From JAJZAM01 sp027391075 (lineage in GTDB: Bacteria > Actinomycetota > Acidimicrobiia > Acidimicrobiales > Palsa-688), in NCBI GenBank assembly GCA_027391075.1, contig DAHYHI010000103.1, positions 43,472 through 107,471 of the forward strand: a stretch of DNA of 64,000 bases, given 5' to 3'. Every line of letters starts with the position of its first letter. Position 1 is the first letter of the stretch. Under the pieces are notes generated by a model. The model worked only from the letters and a program-made list of their open reading frames with translations. It was not told where the DNA came from and did no database searches. The position numbers were made by a program, and so were the translations under genes. Shown in pieces: positions 35,532-44,309 of the stretch.

Positions 35532-37367
35532 CTACCCGCCGAGGCTTATGCTCTGCGAAGACACAGCTACGCTCGGTGCCTCTATCTTGGCGCTGGCCTT
35601 ACCGCTCAACCCGACCTCGGAGCCCGAAGCTGACACCTTACCTTCGCTGGAGAGGGCTACACCCTGTTTGCCCGTTACGCTCACTTGGCCGCCGTTGGCT
35701 TTCAACTCCAGGTTGCCACTAGTAGCCTCCAAGGTGATCCCCTTGTTGCCTTTCACGGTGACCGTACCGTCGGTGCACTCGATCGTGATCGCCTTGGTCT
35801 TCTCGTCGAGCTTGATCGTGACGTTCCCCAGCCCGCTCTTGATGGTGATCCCAGAGTTGTCAGGGCCGTCGTCGAAGAGGACAGTGTGCTTTGCCCGCGA
35901 CGTTATCCTCCTGCTGGCGACGACGTCGGTTATCTGGGCTTCGGGTTTCGGCTTTCCTATACCCTTGTATAGGTTGCCTATCACGAACGGGTGGTCGATG
36001 TCCCCCCTGTCGAAGCCGACGAGGACTTCCTCGCCTACTTCCGGGACGAAGAGGAACCCCCACTCCCCCGTCTTTCCCGCCCCGATCTGCATCGTTCGAG
36101 CCCAGGCGCTCTTATAACTGTCCGACAGCCACGGGAACGTAACCTTGACACGTCCGGACTGCTCGGGGTCTTTGTTGTCGTCGACGGTTCCTATCACCAG
36201 ACCTGGAACCCGGCCCTGGCTTACCAGCTCAGAGTAGCTGCGCCCCGACACCAACGCAGCGAGGGTACGGTCCCGCTTGCCGCCCACCGTGAACCAGGTG
36301 GTGTAACCGCCGTTGCCCGGCTCGTAGCAGTGCCTGACGGCCGAGCACACGTACTGCCCGTCGAAGGGCTGCCCGGCCATTCCTATGCTGATCACCTCGC
36401 CTGACAATACCGACGGGTTTCCGTAGCACTGACCTTCGATCTCGGCAAGAGCGCCTGCTATGTCAGCTGCGATAGAAGAAGCAATGTTGGACGCTTCGCC
36501 TTCGGAGTCGACCGGTCGAGCGGCGTCGTAGAACTTCTTAGCGCCTTTCATCTCGCCGCCGACGATTGCTGGTTGGACACCCGGGTCGGTCACTTCGGCG
36601 GTCGACCCCAATGCCTCTCCCACTCCAACGACCTTCACAGAGGCCTTGGCGTCGTAACCGGTGACGACCACGCCCTCCACCTGCTCGGCGCCCGTCACCG
36701 ACGAGCGCAGCCGGATGAGGTTACGTCCTGCGACCATCTGAGTGGAAAGCGGCTTCTGGTCATAAGACATAGCCGGTGGCGGGCCGTCTTGGGCTTTGGG
36801 CACCTTCTTAAAGTTGAACAAGCCCAGGGCGTCGACGTAAGCAAGCCTGTTTTCGCGCTGAGCCAGCTGCTGCACGAAAACCCAGGGGCTCACGCTGGGC
36901 TGTGACAACCAGGCGTAAGGGGCACTTGTCGGCTCTATCACTCCGACCTCGACCTGGTACTGGCCGAGGATCTTCTGTACGACTTCGGAGGCTGTCATCT
37001 CCGGGTAGGCGTCGATCACGGTCCCGTGCATAAGACGGTGGGACGGATCGAGGGCTCGCACCACGGCCATACGGCCCTCCGGCCCGAGCTCCAAGTCGAC
37101 GCCGGTGACCTCACCGGTGAAGATCGGCTTAGGGGCGGAACCGACGCTGACGGCGACCCTGACCTTCACTCCGAGCTTGAGTCCGCTCTTGGTGAGGGTG
37201 TCGTCGGTGGCAGCGCGAAACACTAGGCGCATCTGCGAAGGCAGGAACAGGCTGGACTCGACCTCGCAGGAGGTCACGTACTTGAAGATCGAAGGGGAGA
37301 GAGGTTCACCGGCGACACCGACTCTCACCGATATGGCCGCCCCGGCGGTGCCGTTCGTAAAAGCCAC
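35532..37367 (-). CDS. eCIS spike protein, VgrG/gpV-like (Afp8-like)
   Basis: A 611-aa hub-spike protein. The N-terminal gp27-like half (to about residue 370) includes A-S-E-V-V-Q-K-I-L-G-Q-Y and F-V-Q-Q-L-A-Q-R-E-N-R-L-A-Y-V. The gp5/gpV OB-fold follows: V-T-F-P-W-L-S-D, W-A-R, G-F-L-F-V-P-E-V-G-E-E-V-L-V-G-F and H-P-F-V-I-G-N-L-Y. The final 130 residues are regular K-A/I-T-I beta-helix repeats of a membrane-piercing needle. No PAAR gene was recognised. It forms the puncturing tip and may carry effectors. Confidence 0.92.
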   Translation of the reverse strand: MAFTNGTAGAAISVRVGVAGEPLSPSIFKYVTSCEVESSLFLPSQMRLVFRAATDDTLTKSGLKLGVKVRVAVSVGSAPKPIFTGEVTGVDLELGPEGRMAVVRALDPSHRLMHGTVIDAYPEMTASEVVQKILGQYQVEVGVIEPTSAPYAWLSQPSVSPWVFVQQLAQRENRLAYVDALGLFNFKKVPKAQDGPPPAMSYDQKPLSTQMVAGRNLIRLRSSVTGAEQVEGVVVTGYDAKASVKVVGVGEALGSTAEVTDPGVQPAIVGGEMKGAKKFYDAARPVDSEGEASNIASSIAADIAGALAEIEGQCYGNPSVLSGEVISIGMAGQPFDGQYVCSAVRHCYEPGNGGYTTWFTVGGKRDRTLAALVSGRSYSELVSQGRVPGLVIGTVDDNKDPEQSGRVKVTFPWLSDSYKSAWARTMQIGAGKTGEWGFLFVPEVGEEVLVGFDRGDIDHPFVIGNLYKGIGKPKPEAQITDVVASRRITSRAKHTVLFDDGPDNSGITIKSGLGNVTIKLDEKTKAITIECTDGTVTVKGNKGITLEATSGNLELKANGGQVSVTGKQGVALSSEGKVSASGSEVGLSGKASAKIEAPSVAVSSQSISLGG

Positions 37368-37376
37368 GTCAGCTCC

Positions 37377-38060
37377 TCACAGCAAAGCTTCCGCTTCGCC
37401 AGGTTCGGGGAGCACGAGGAGCGTGCCGGGCTTGACCCGCATCGGATCGTCGATGCCATTGGCGATCGCCACGGCTCTCCACTTTGCGGGGTCGCCGTAC
37501 TCGGCGAACGCCACCGACGCCAGCGTGTCGCCCGCCACTACCGTCCTCGTCCGCCTGCTCGCTAGCGCGCCCGAGGTGGGGTTGGTCCCGGGCAGTTCGG
37601 CCGGTACCGCCCTCAGGGTGAACGAAAGGTTGAGCAGCGCCGGCGACCAAAAGTGGGTGTGTTGCTCGTCGACACTGAAGTTCTCCAGGTAGGCCTCCTC
37701 CATGATGGTCCTGGTACCCCACCCGAACTTGAAGGTCGGTGGCTTAGGGTCACCTTGGGTCACCGACTCCTCGGAGGGGACCACAGCTGCGTCGAACATC
37801 GCCAGGAGAGTCTCCAACGACACCGGCGGGAACACCGAGAACTTGTAGAGGGTGAATTTGGCGCTCAGCGACGCCCCGTTGGAACCCTGGAACTGCGGGA
37901 TCGATCCTTGGACCGCCTCCGGTTGGGGGGTCTGGTGCCACTCGGCGTTACGCTGGTAGCTGAGGCTATCCGGGTTGGTCGGGAGCTTGATCATCTGACC
38001 CGACGAGAGGTTCAGCAGGTAGGGGTTGCCTAAGCCCATCGCGGCCTGTACGAACGACAT
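37377..38060 (-). CDS. eCIS LysM-domain hub protein (Afp7-like)
   Basis: A 227-aa protein with a C-terminal LysM (T-V-V-A-G-D-T-L-A-S-V-A-F-A-E-Y-G-D-P-A-K-W through L-L-V-L-P), and an N-terminal region beginning L-L-N-L-S-S-G-Q-M-I. In contractile systems this LysM protein sits between tube and spike, similar to gp53. It is encoded between tube 2 and the spike as in canonical loci. Confidence 0.9.
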   Translation of the reverse strand: MSFVQAAMGLGNPYLLNLSSGQMIKLPTNPDSLSYQRNAEWHQTPQPEAVQGSIPQFQGSNGASLSAKFTLYKFSVFPPVSLETLLAMFDAAVVPSEESVTQGDPKPPTFKFGWGTRTIMEEAYLENFSVDEQHTHFWSPALLNLSFTLRAVPAELPGTNPTSGALASRRTRTVVAGDTLASVAFAEYGDPAKWRAVAIANGIDDPMRVKPGTLLVLPEPGEAEALL

Positions 38061-38082
38061 GTCTTGGTCTCTCCTCCTAGCC

Positions 38083-38526
38083 TTACAGGAAACCCTGGTA
38101 GGCCAGCTCTAGTTGCTCTTCTGCGATCTTCAGCGACGAGGCGTCGAACGAAGGCCCGGTCCACTTGACCGGCACAACTCCGTAGAGGCTGAAGGTCATT
38201 ATCGACTTTCCGTCCGGGTCGAGCGCAGTGATCTCAGCCACTGTCGGATGTGGCAGCAGGCTAAAGGCGCTCAGCCAAGCGATCACCTTGTCCGTTGAGG
38301 GGCTGATCGGCCTCCCCAGGGTCACATTCGTGTATGTCTTACTCTTGGGGAAGTGGTGCATGAAGGAGAACGTGGCGGTGTCCCCCTGCGATACCGTCTC
38401 GAAGCTGATCCCGAGGCCGCTGCAAGTCGTCCAGTCTCCGAGCTCGCCGGACGGGGCGTCCACACGGCAACGGAAGTAGACGCTTAGTCCCGGGTCATCG
38501 GTCACCAAGTCGCTCACTGTCACCAC
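38083..38526 (-). CDS. eCIS inner tube protein, second copy (Afp5/Afp1-like)
   Basis: A 147-aa T4 gp19/Hcp-like tube subunit. Markers are F-R-C-R-V-D, C-S-G-L-G-I-S-F-E-T, T-N-V-T-L-G-R-P-I and the C-terminal E-E-Q-L-E-L-A-Y-Q-G-F. It differs clearly from the other tube protein (42156-42617), so one is probably the main tube and this one the baseplate-proximal adaptor. Its start overlaps the end of the 995-aa gene by 7 nt. Confidence 0.9.
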   Translation of the reverse strand: MVTVSDLVTDDPGLSVYFRCRVDAPSGELGDWTTCSGLGISFETVSQGDTATFSFMHHFPKSKTYTNVTLGRPISPSTDKVIAWLSAFSLLPHPTVAEITALDPDGKSIMTFSLYGVVPVKWTGPSFDASSLKIAEEQLELAYQGFL

Positions 38527-41507
38527 CTCCTATAGGTATCGGTCAGAAGGCCCGAGCGCTCCCGGCCCTGTCGTATCTCGCTACGAAGCTTGTAGACGAT
38601 CAGCGGGTACAGCCAGGAGGCCAGCCGCGAAAGTTGCGCCTCTGTTGGCCGCTTGTCGAACACGTCGTTGTCGGGGCTGTTCAATGGGGCCGGGGACGGC
38701 TGGGTGGCTGCCGGGGAAGGCTCTGACCCCTTCGTAGCCATCTGGACGCCGGCGCCGGTGAGGGCTGGCGCGCTAGCCGACGCGGCAGCCGGCGGTGCCG
38801 GCGCGCTGACGATGCTTGTGGACGGCGCCGAGGAAACCGCCGGCTGACTGACAGTTCCTGTGGAACGATCCCATCCGCCCGGCGACGTCGAAGACCAGCT
38901 CAGGCTCGGATAGGCCAGAGGAAGAGCGTTCCCGGTAGCGACGCGAGATCCAACTGGGGTGAGACCGGCGAACGGTTGCGGAGCGGACCCGACCTGGCGC
39001 CGAGACGCCACTGCGAGAGGGCCGGTAGCTGGCGACGTCAAGCGCTGGGCGGCTTCTGCTCTCAACGCCTCTGCCTCTAGGCCACGGCCCTCCTGGGACC
39101 CCTCGAAGGTCGGCCGGTCACCTCGCATTCGCTGTGCGACGTGGGTTAGTTCGTGGGCTAGCAGAGCAGCTCCGGGCCCATCGTCGAGGCTTCCGGCTTG
39201 GCGCGGTATCGCTATGCCTGCGTCGGTGGTAAAGCCACGGGCACCCATCCTCTCGGCCGTCACGAACGCCGAGTTGCTCCGGTCGACCGGCACCGACGAA
39301 AGGTCGACACCGTGACGGTGGCCTACGGCGCTGCGAACCGAGGAACCCTCCACCATGCCCGAAGGGCGCTGCTGTGCGCCTTGGGAGGTCCCCGTGACAC
39401 GGGCGCTCCAAGTGGACCCCTGTCCTAGAAGCGGGAGCACTGCGACATCGACCGGGATGGCAGTTGAAGGCAAGCGTGGTGGGCCTGCGCTTGGATCTCC
39501 AGGAGCCGCCGGAGCGTAGACGAGGGGCTCGGAGATGTAGGGTCCCGAGTCTGGGGCGGCGTCGACGTCCGGTCCCGCCGGCAGTTCGGCGACCGTTGCC
39601 TCGCCCACCGCTACCTCGGCGCTTGCGCCACCCCGGAGAGCCGGCCAAGAGATCTCGGCTGGTGACACCAGGCTTGCTTCGACAAAACGCTCCAGTGCGA
39701 CGTGGACAGGAGGGACTTGTACAGCGCTTACCAAGGGAAGCCCGGCCCAACTGTTTGCCGAACCCACGGGAGCGCTTCGCTCGGGCGGCACGCTCCGGCT
39801 AGAAAACTGTCCGAACCCTGTCGGACCCGACGCTGGCAAGGCACCCAAAGGAGGAGTCGCCGCCGGCGCGCCCGGCTGGCTTTCGCCGGGCGTACCGGCT
39901 CGGCTTAGATCGAGGGACGGCGCCATGGTGGTACGCAGCGCCGCAGTCAGCCGACGTCGTCCCTCGGGGCTGAGTGCCATCTCGCTCGGATCGAGCGTCT
40001 CAGCGGTAGGAGGCAGTCCCGCCAGTGGCGCCCCCAGGCCTGGACGACGATGCGCTGCAGGTTCAAAGCTCTGACGTTCCGTCCGCTGAGCAGCCCCGTT
40101 CGGCTCGCTGCGCACGGCGAACGGTTGGGACTCGCCCGTCGTGGCGGAGCGGGAGGCGCTCGGCGTCTCCGGCAGTGCCGGACTCCCGCTGGCGTAGTCG
40201 CTTCCGCTGAGAATCGGCGCCTCACCCTCCACGAGAGCGACGGCGGGCGAGGCTGGCCCTTGGGGCATGCCCGACAGGGGCTCAATAGCCGCACCCGTCG
40301 CCCCTGACGGCGTGCCCTGCGCAGGGAGCGCCTCCTCCGAAAGGCCGCCGACCGGTTGCATCACCGCACCAGGGACCTCTCCTTCGAGCGCCAGCATTCG
40401 CTCGGCAGGTAGCTGCACCAGACTTAACGTAGGTGGCATCGCCGCCGAGACAAACCGGCTGTTGGTATCGACAGGTTCGACAGGAATAAAGGTCCCCACC
40501 CGGGGCAGCCGCCCCTCGGTGCCAACCGCCACCATGTTCCTAGTCACTGCGACGGGAAGGGGAAGTTGGGCACCGCCATCAGGAGCTCGCCCGAAAGCCG
40601 GGGTCGTCGAGGTAGGAGTATCCGACGTCGAAGCTTGGGTCGAAGGTGCCACCGGCGCAACCGCTGTCACAAGCGACGCCGGCGGGGGGCTTGCCAGGTC
40701 GTCGGTAAGCGTCGGCCGAGACGCAGCGACTTGCGGGGACTCAGCGGCGGAAACGTCTGCCGTAGCCTCTAATCGGGCTCGGCCAGTGGCCGACCCACTA
40801 GACGAAAGGGCGCTTTGCCCTCTAGGGGGAGTTGGTGACACTGGAGGCGCTTGAGTTGGTGTCACCTGCGCCAACGCCGGCGCGACTGAGGCTGCTCTTG
40901 CCGGCACTGCTGGCGCCGGTCGTGCAGGCGCGACCTGTACGTATCTCCCGGCGTCTGTGAAGGCTATCTCGGGAACGCCAGTGTGATCCTCGGGCGCGTC
41001 GAAGACATGGTGCCACTGGGAAACACCGCTACCAGAAACGCCGGAACGACCAGACCGCGCCGGGTCTGTCCTCGCGACGTCGAGAGCAGGCAGCGAGTCG
41101 GGGAAGGTCCCCGCTGGCGGAGGAGCCTGCATGCTCGTGACAACGAGGTCCACCAGCCCCGAAGGTGCGGCCGGGCTGAGAATGTGCCCGAGATTCGGTG
41201 CGACCGTTAGCACTGACATCCGCGAGCCGAGGTAGCGGTCGAAGTCGGTCGTCACGACGAGAGGCATCGCAGAAACCAGCGATGCCAAAGGTGGGACTTC
41301 CTGCCATCCCGGCTTTCCGGAGAGGTCCGCCACTCGGATAGGGCTTGCGGATCGGGTATCTGACCCCTGAGTACGTGTCAGGACCGACGAGTCGACTCCT
41401 GAAGGCCCCGGCGGGGCCGACTCCTTCGGAGCCGGCCCCGGGAGATTCGAAAGGGCCTCATGGCCAGGCGCCGCGTGCCTACGAAACAGATTTGACAGTC
41501 CCATCAT
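38520..41507 (-). CDS. Large eCIS-core (DUF4157) protein in the tape-measure position
   Basis: A 995-aa Pro/Ala/Ser-rich protein, mostly predicted disorder. A DUF4157 domain near residues 740-810 contains the zincin-type motif A-H-E-L-T-H-V-A-Q (HELTH at about 785-789), which is complete for metal binding. The conserved end reads R-L-A-S-W-L-Y-P-L-I-V-Y-K-L-R. DUF4157 is the most common eCIS-associated domain and has been linked to effector loading. The gene sits exactly where a tape-measure gene is expected (after tube 1 and assembly proteins, before tube 2), yet no separate coiled-coil tape measure exists in the cluster. Overlaps of 4 and 7 nt bind it to its neighbours. Confidence 0.8.
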   Translation of the reverse strand: MMGLSNLFRRHAAPGHEALSNLPGPAPKESAPPGPSGVDSSVLTRTQGSDTRSASPIRVADLSGKPGWQEVPPLASLVSAMPLVVTTDFDRYLGSRMSVLTVAPNLGHILSPAAPSGLVDLVVTSMQAPPPAGTFPDSLPALDVARTDPARSGRSGVSGSGVSQWHHVFDAPEDHTGVPEIAFTDAGRYVQVAPARPAPAVPARAASVAPALAQVTPTQAPPVSPTPPRGQSALSSSGSATGRARLEATADVSAAESPQVAASRPTLTDDLASPPPASLVTAVAPVAPSTQASTSDTPTSTTPAFGRAPDGGAQLPLPVAVTRNMVAVGTEGRLPRVGTFIPVEPVDTNSRFVSAAMPPTLSLVQLPAERMLALEGEVPGAVMQPVGGLSEEALPAQGTPSGATGAAIEPLSGMPQGPASPAVALVEGEAPILSGSDYASGSPALPETPSASRSATTGESQPFAVRSEPNGAAQRTERQSFEPAAHRRPGLGAPLAGLPPTAETLDPSEMALSPEGRRRLTAALRTTMAPSLDLSRAGTPGESQPGAPAATPPLGALPASGPTGFGQFSSRSVPPERSAPVGSANSWAGLPLVSAVQVPPVHVALERFVEASLVSPAEISWPALRGGASAEVAVGEATVAELPAGPDVDAAPDSGPYISEPLVYAPAAPGDPSAGPPRLPSTAIPVDVAVLPLLGQGSTWSARVTGTSQGAQQRPSGMVEGSSVRSAVGHRHGVDLSSVPVDRSNSAFVTAERMGARGFTTDAGIAIPRQAGSLDDGPGAALLAHELTHVAQRMRGDRPTFEGSQEGRGLEAEALRAEAAQRLTSPATGPLAVASRRQVGSAPQPFAGLTPVGSRVATGNALPLAYPSLSWSSTSPGGWDRSTGTVSQPAVSSAPSTSIVSAPAPPAAASASAPALTGAGVQMATKGSEPSPAATQPSPAPLNSPDNDVFDKRPTEAQLSRLASWLYPLIVYKLRSEIRQGRERSGLLTDTYRRW

Positions 41508-41665
41508 TGATCCCCTGAGCTAATCCGCCGGTTGATCTTGGCTATCTCCTCCACGAAGCGCCGCCTTGTCGGGTGCTCCATGTCGATGATGTCGTTGAAG
41601 GACCAGTTGAAGTGGTATGCGACGTACGCCACCTCCTCATAGAGACGGTCGGTCGCGTACGTCAC
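41504..41665 (-). CDS. Small DUF6760-like eCIS assembly protein
   Basis: A 53-aa protein starting at a GTG whose GTGA overlaps the upstream stop; an ATG 60 nt upstream would add non-conserved residues. It reads Y-A-T-D-R-L-Y-E-E-V-A-Y-V-A-Y-H-F-N-W and D-I-I-D-M-E-H-P-T-R-R-R-F-V-E-E-I, the DUF6760 pattern found beside eCIS and phage tail genes. By position it resembles the second tail-assembly chaperone product, but there is no visible slippery site in the overlap. Confidence 0.75.
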   Translation of the reverse strand: MTYATDRLYEEVAYVAYHFNWSFNDIIDMEHPTRRRFVEEIAKINRRISSGDQ

Positions 41666-42156
41666 TGTTCCCCCAGGCGACCACCGGCCAGATCGACCGT
41701 GAAACGCTCGTGGCATGCCGGGCACGTGACCGCCGCCCGTGTGTGGCCCTCGGTGTTAATTCTCTTGTAGAGCTCCTGCAAGAAACGCAGGTCCGACGCA
41801 AAAAGGTTCTCGATCACCGAGGCCCGGACGTCTTCGTTACCGAGATCCCCGAGCCTGGTGATGACCCTGGCGAGTATCACGACCGTCTGATAGGCGGGAT
41901 TCTCTCTAACCCGGTCGTCGTGGATAGGGAGAAGTTCGTCGCGTGCTGTTGCAAGACGCATAGTTCCGAGCTTGTGAACCTTGCCGTTGGCGTCCACGTA
42001 GCCTCGCGGCAGTTCGAAGTCGAACTCGGTCCGCAGCGGCTCGGGCCGGCTCGGGGCGACAGTCGCATCCCGAGCCGGCCCTTGTGAGTCGCTCTGGTGA
42101 TGCTCGTCGCCCTCTTCCCACGCCTCGGTCGGCTGGGTCTGGACGACTCGCTTCAT
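41662..42156 (-). CDS. eCIS tail-assembly-like protein with C-terminal zinc-binding pair
   Basis: A 164-aa protein with an acidic start, then F-E-L-P-R-G-Y-V-D-A-N-G-K-V-H, I-L-A-R-V-I-T-R-L-G and a terminal C-P-A-C-H-E-R-F cysteine pair. The position right after tube 1 and before the small DUF6760 gene matches phage tail-assembly proteins (T4-like). Probable role: chaperone for tube or adapter assembly. It overlaps its neighbours by 1 and 4 nt. Confidence 0.75.
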   Translation of the reverse strand: MKRVVQTQPTEAWEEGDEHHQSDSQGPARDATVAPSRPEPLRTEFDFELPRGYVDANGKVHKLGTMRLATARDELLPIHDDRVRENPAYQTVVILARVITRLGDLGNEDVRASVIENLFASDLRFLQELYKRINTEGHTRAAVTCPACHERFTVDLAGGRLGEQ

Positions 42157-42617
42157 CAGTCGCCCTTCTCGAGACCTTCGTGAACTATCGTCAGCTTCTC
42201 GGTCAGAACACTGGTATCACCAGCTTTGAGCGTCCCGATCTCGAGCGACTTGGGCCAGCCGTTGACGAACTTGAACTCCATGGTCGCGTCGCCCATGTAG
42301 TTGTACAACTTGATTGAGCCGTGCTTACGGGCGGACTTGACGTCGCCTTTGAACACGAGCTCGATCCAGTCCACCCACTTCTTGTCGCCGTTGATACCCC
42401 GGGTGAGGGTGATCTCACCGGCCTTCTTGCGACCGGGAAGTCTCTTGTTGATGTACTTACCGTCGATGGTGTTGTGCTTGAGCTCGATCTCGTCGGACTC
42501 GAGCTTCAACCCGGAGACCTCTTGGATCTCCTTGATCTCGATCCCGTCGATCTCGAGGCCGAACGACCAACCGACCCCGGTGTCGTACAGCTCACCTGAA
42601 TAGAACGTCCCTGACAC
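42156..42617 (-). CDS. eCIS inner tube protein, main copy (Afp1-like)
   Basis: A 153-aa gp19-like tube subunit: G-L-E-I-D-G-I-E-I-K-E-I-Q-E-V-S-G-L, H-N-T-I-D-G-K-Y-I-N-K-R-L-P-G-R-K-K-A-G-E-I-T-L-T-R-G, and E-K-L-T-I-V-H-E-G-L. It follows the sheath gene by 19 nt, the standard sheath-tube pairing, so it is probably the major tube protein stacked as hexameric rings. Confidence 0.93.
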   Translation of the reverse strand: MSGTFYSGELYDTGVGWSFGLEIDGIEIKEIQEVSGLKLESDEIELKHNTIDGKYINKRLPGRKKAGEITLTRGINGDKKWVDWIELVFKGDVKSARKHGSIKLYNYMGDATMEFKFVNGWPKSLEIGTLKAGDTSVLTEKLTIVHEGLEKGD

Positions 42618-42636
42618 TGCTATTTACCTCCGCTTC

Positions 42637-44178
42637 TCACTCGTTGACAAGGCTTGTTCCGCCGGAGAACTGCGAGAGGCGGAAGATGACGAACTCTGCT
42701 GGCTTGACTGGGGCGACGCCGATCTCGCATATCACCTGGCCGGCGTCGATCCCTTCGGCGGGGTTGGTCTCCCCGTCGCACTTCACGTAGAACGACTCCT
42801 GCGGCGATAGGCCGAACAGGGCCCCTTTACGCCACTCGTTGACAAGGAAAGCGGAGATCGTCCTGCGGATCTTCGACCACAGCGCGTAGTCGTTCGGTTC
42901 GAAGACCACCCAGTCGGTCCCGTTCAGGATCGACTTTTCGAGGTAGTTGAACAGCCGTCGAACGTTTAGATAGCGCCAAGCTGGATCAGAGGACAGGGTC
43001 CTCGCTCCCCATACCCTTATCCCTCTCCCGGGGAAGGCGCGAATACAGTTGATGCCGACCGGGTTGAGCAGGTCGTGCTCGTTCTTGGTGATGTTGAGCT
43101 CGAGGTTGATGGCACCGCGCACCACCTCGTTGGCCGGGGCCTTGTGCACCCCGCGGGTGTCGTCGGTGCGACCCCAGATACCGGCCATGTGCCCGCTCGG
43201 GGGGACGAACTGGTTGGTGCCCGTCGCCGGGTCCATGACCTTGACCCACGGCCAGTAGAGGGCCGCGTACTTGGAGTCGTACCCGACCTTGTCGACCCGC
43301 CACTCCTTGATCTGCTGGGCGTTGAGCCCCGGGGGCGGATCCAGGATGGCGACCCGGTCGCCCATGAGCTCGCAGTGGGCGATCATGGCCAGCTGCACGG
43401 CCTGCACGCCCTCCATGTCGATCATGCCGTTCTGGTAGGCCGACATCAGGTCGGGCACGCACACCATGGTGATCTCGTCCACCGCCTCGAGGCCGCCGAA
43501 GCCGGTGCGGTCGGAGGAGTCTCCGACGTAGTCGTCGGGGGCCAGGCTGGTGGTGGCCGGCAGGCCGCCCCCCGACAGGGCCACGGTGCCACGCGCCACC
43601 GACTCGGCGGCGACGCCGAGATCCTCGACGCGGATCAGCTTGGATTGGGCGTTGACGACGGTGGCGACGTTCTGCTTGCCCTTCTTGGGCGAGAGGTTGT
43701 CGAAGGTCTCCTCGACCCGGCTGCCCTTCTTCACGATCAGCTTGAAGGCGTCCTCGGGGGCTCCCTCGGCGGTGGTGTCGGCGATCTCCACGGAGATGTC
43801 GTTGCCGCCGCTGCCCTCGGTGAGGGCCTGTACCCGGAAAGCTCCGGCGCTGGCTCCGGCCGCCCCGCCGGCGGCGGCGGTCAGCTCGGCCCTGGCGTTG
43901 GCCGGAGCGGCTGCCTCACCACCGATGCGCACGACGTAGCAGGCCCCGCCACCGTTCTGGAAGTACCCGTAGACGGAGTGGTGGAGGTAGGAGCCGGCGA
44001 CGAAGTCGCCGAAGGTGGTGGTGAACTGGCTCCAGTTGGTCACCAACGTCGGGGTGTTGAACGGTCCGGCGCTGGCCAGGCCGACGAAGGCGGCGACGGC
44101 GGTGCCCACGCCCTCGATGGGCCGAGCGCCCGAATCGGTTTCCTCGACGTAGACGCCCGGGGACAGATAGGTCGGCAT
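42637..44178 (-). CDS. eCIS contractile sheath protein (Afp2-4-like)
   Basis: A 513-aa sheath protein, complete, from an ATG preceded by AGGAGG (44182-44187). It starts Y-L-S-P-G-V-Y-V-E-E-T-D-S-G and ends with the conserved sheath core W-R-Y-L-N-V-R-R-L-F-N-Y-L-E-K-S-I, F-E-P-N-D and V-I-C-E-I-G-V-A-P-V-K-P-A-E-F-V-I-F-R. Only one sheath gene is present. Codon use switches sharply at about residue 377-385 (43,025-43,047): upstream codons end almost only in G or C, while the following ones include AGA, ATA, AGG, GTA and GGA. The protein frame is unbroken. Promoter-side direct repeats lie at 44249-44305. Confidence 0.95.
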   Translation of the reverse strand: MPTYLSPGVYVEETDSGARPIEGVGTAVAAFVGLASAGPFNTPTLVTNWSQFTTTFGDFVAGSYLHHSVYGYFQNGGGACYVVRIGGEAAAPANARAELTAAAGGAAGASAGAFRVQALTEGSGGNDISVEIADTTAEGAPEDAFKLIVKKGSRVEETFDNLSPKKGKQNVATVVNAQSKLIRVEDLGVAAESVARGTVALSGGGLPATTSLAPDDYVGDSSDRTGFGGLEAVDEITMVCVPDLMSAYQNGMIDMEGVQAVQLAMIAHCELMGDRVAILDPPPGLNAQQIKEWRVDKVGYDSKYAALYWPWVKVMDPATGTNQFVPPSGHMAGIWGRTDDTRGVHKAPANEVVRGAINLELNITKNEHDLLNPVGINCIRAFPGRGIRVWGARTLSSDPAWRYLNVRRLFNYLEKSILNGTDWVVFEPNDYALWSKIRRTISAFLVNEWRKGALFGLSPQESFYVKCDGETNPAEGIDAGQVICEIGVAPVKPAEFVIFRLSQFSGGTSLVNE

Positions 44179-44222
44179 GTGCCTCCTCCTAGTGACGGTC
44201 CCTCAGAGAATGCCCCCTCCGA

Positions 44223-44248
44223 CCCTCCTGGCGGAAGGTGCAGGAGGG
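44223..44248. other. 8-bp perfect hairpin upstream of the sheath gene
   Basis: CCCTCCTG (44223-44230) pairs with CAGGAGGG (44241-44248) around a 10-nt loop. It lies between the sheath start and the direct-repeat array, so it may fall in the sheath 5' leader and could influence translation or terminate read-through from the upstream gene. Confidence 0.4.
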
Positions 44249-44305
44249 CGGGTGTACGGGAAACAGTAACTGCCTCAACGGGCAGCAGATATGCCCCAAG
44301 GGGCA
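44249..44305. promoter_or_regulatory. Phased direct-repeat array upstream of the sheath operon
   Basis: Three 14-mers lie 22 and 21 bp apart: CGGGTGTACGGGAA (44249), TGCCTCAACGGGCA (44271) and TGCCCCAAGGGGCA (44292). The last is a perfect inverted repeat. The common core is ACGGGCA. The spacing of two helical turns matches SARP-type regulator sites, and a SARP gene is in the locus. Confidence 0.6.
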
Positions 44306-44309
44306 GCGG

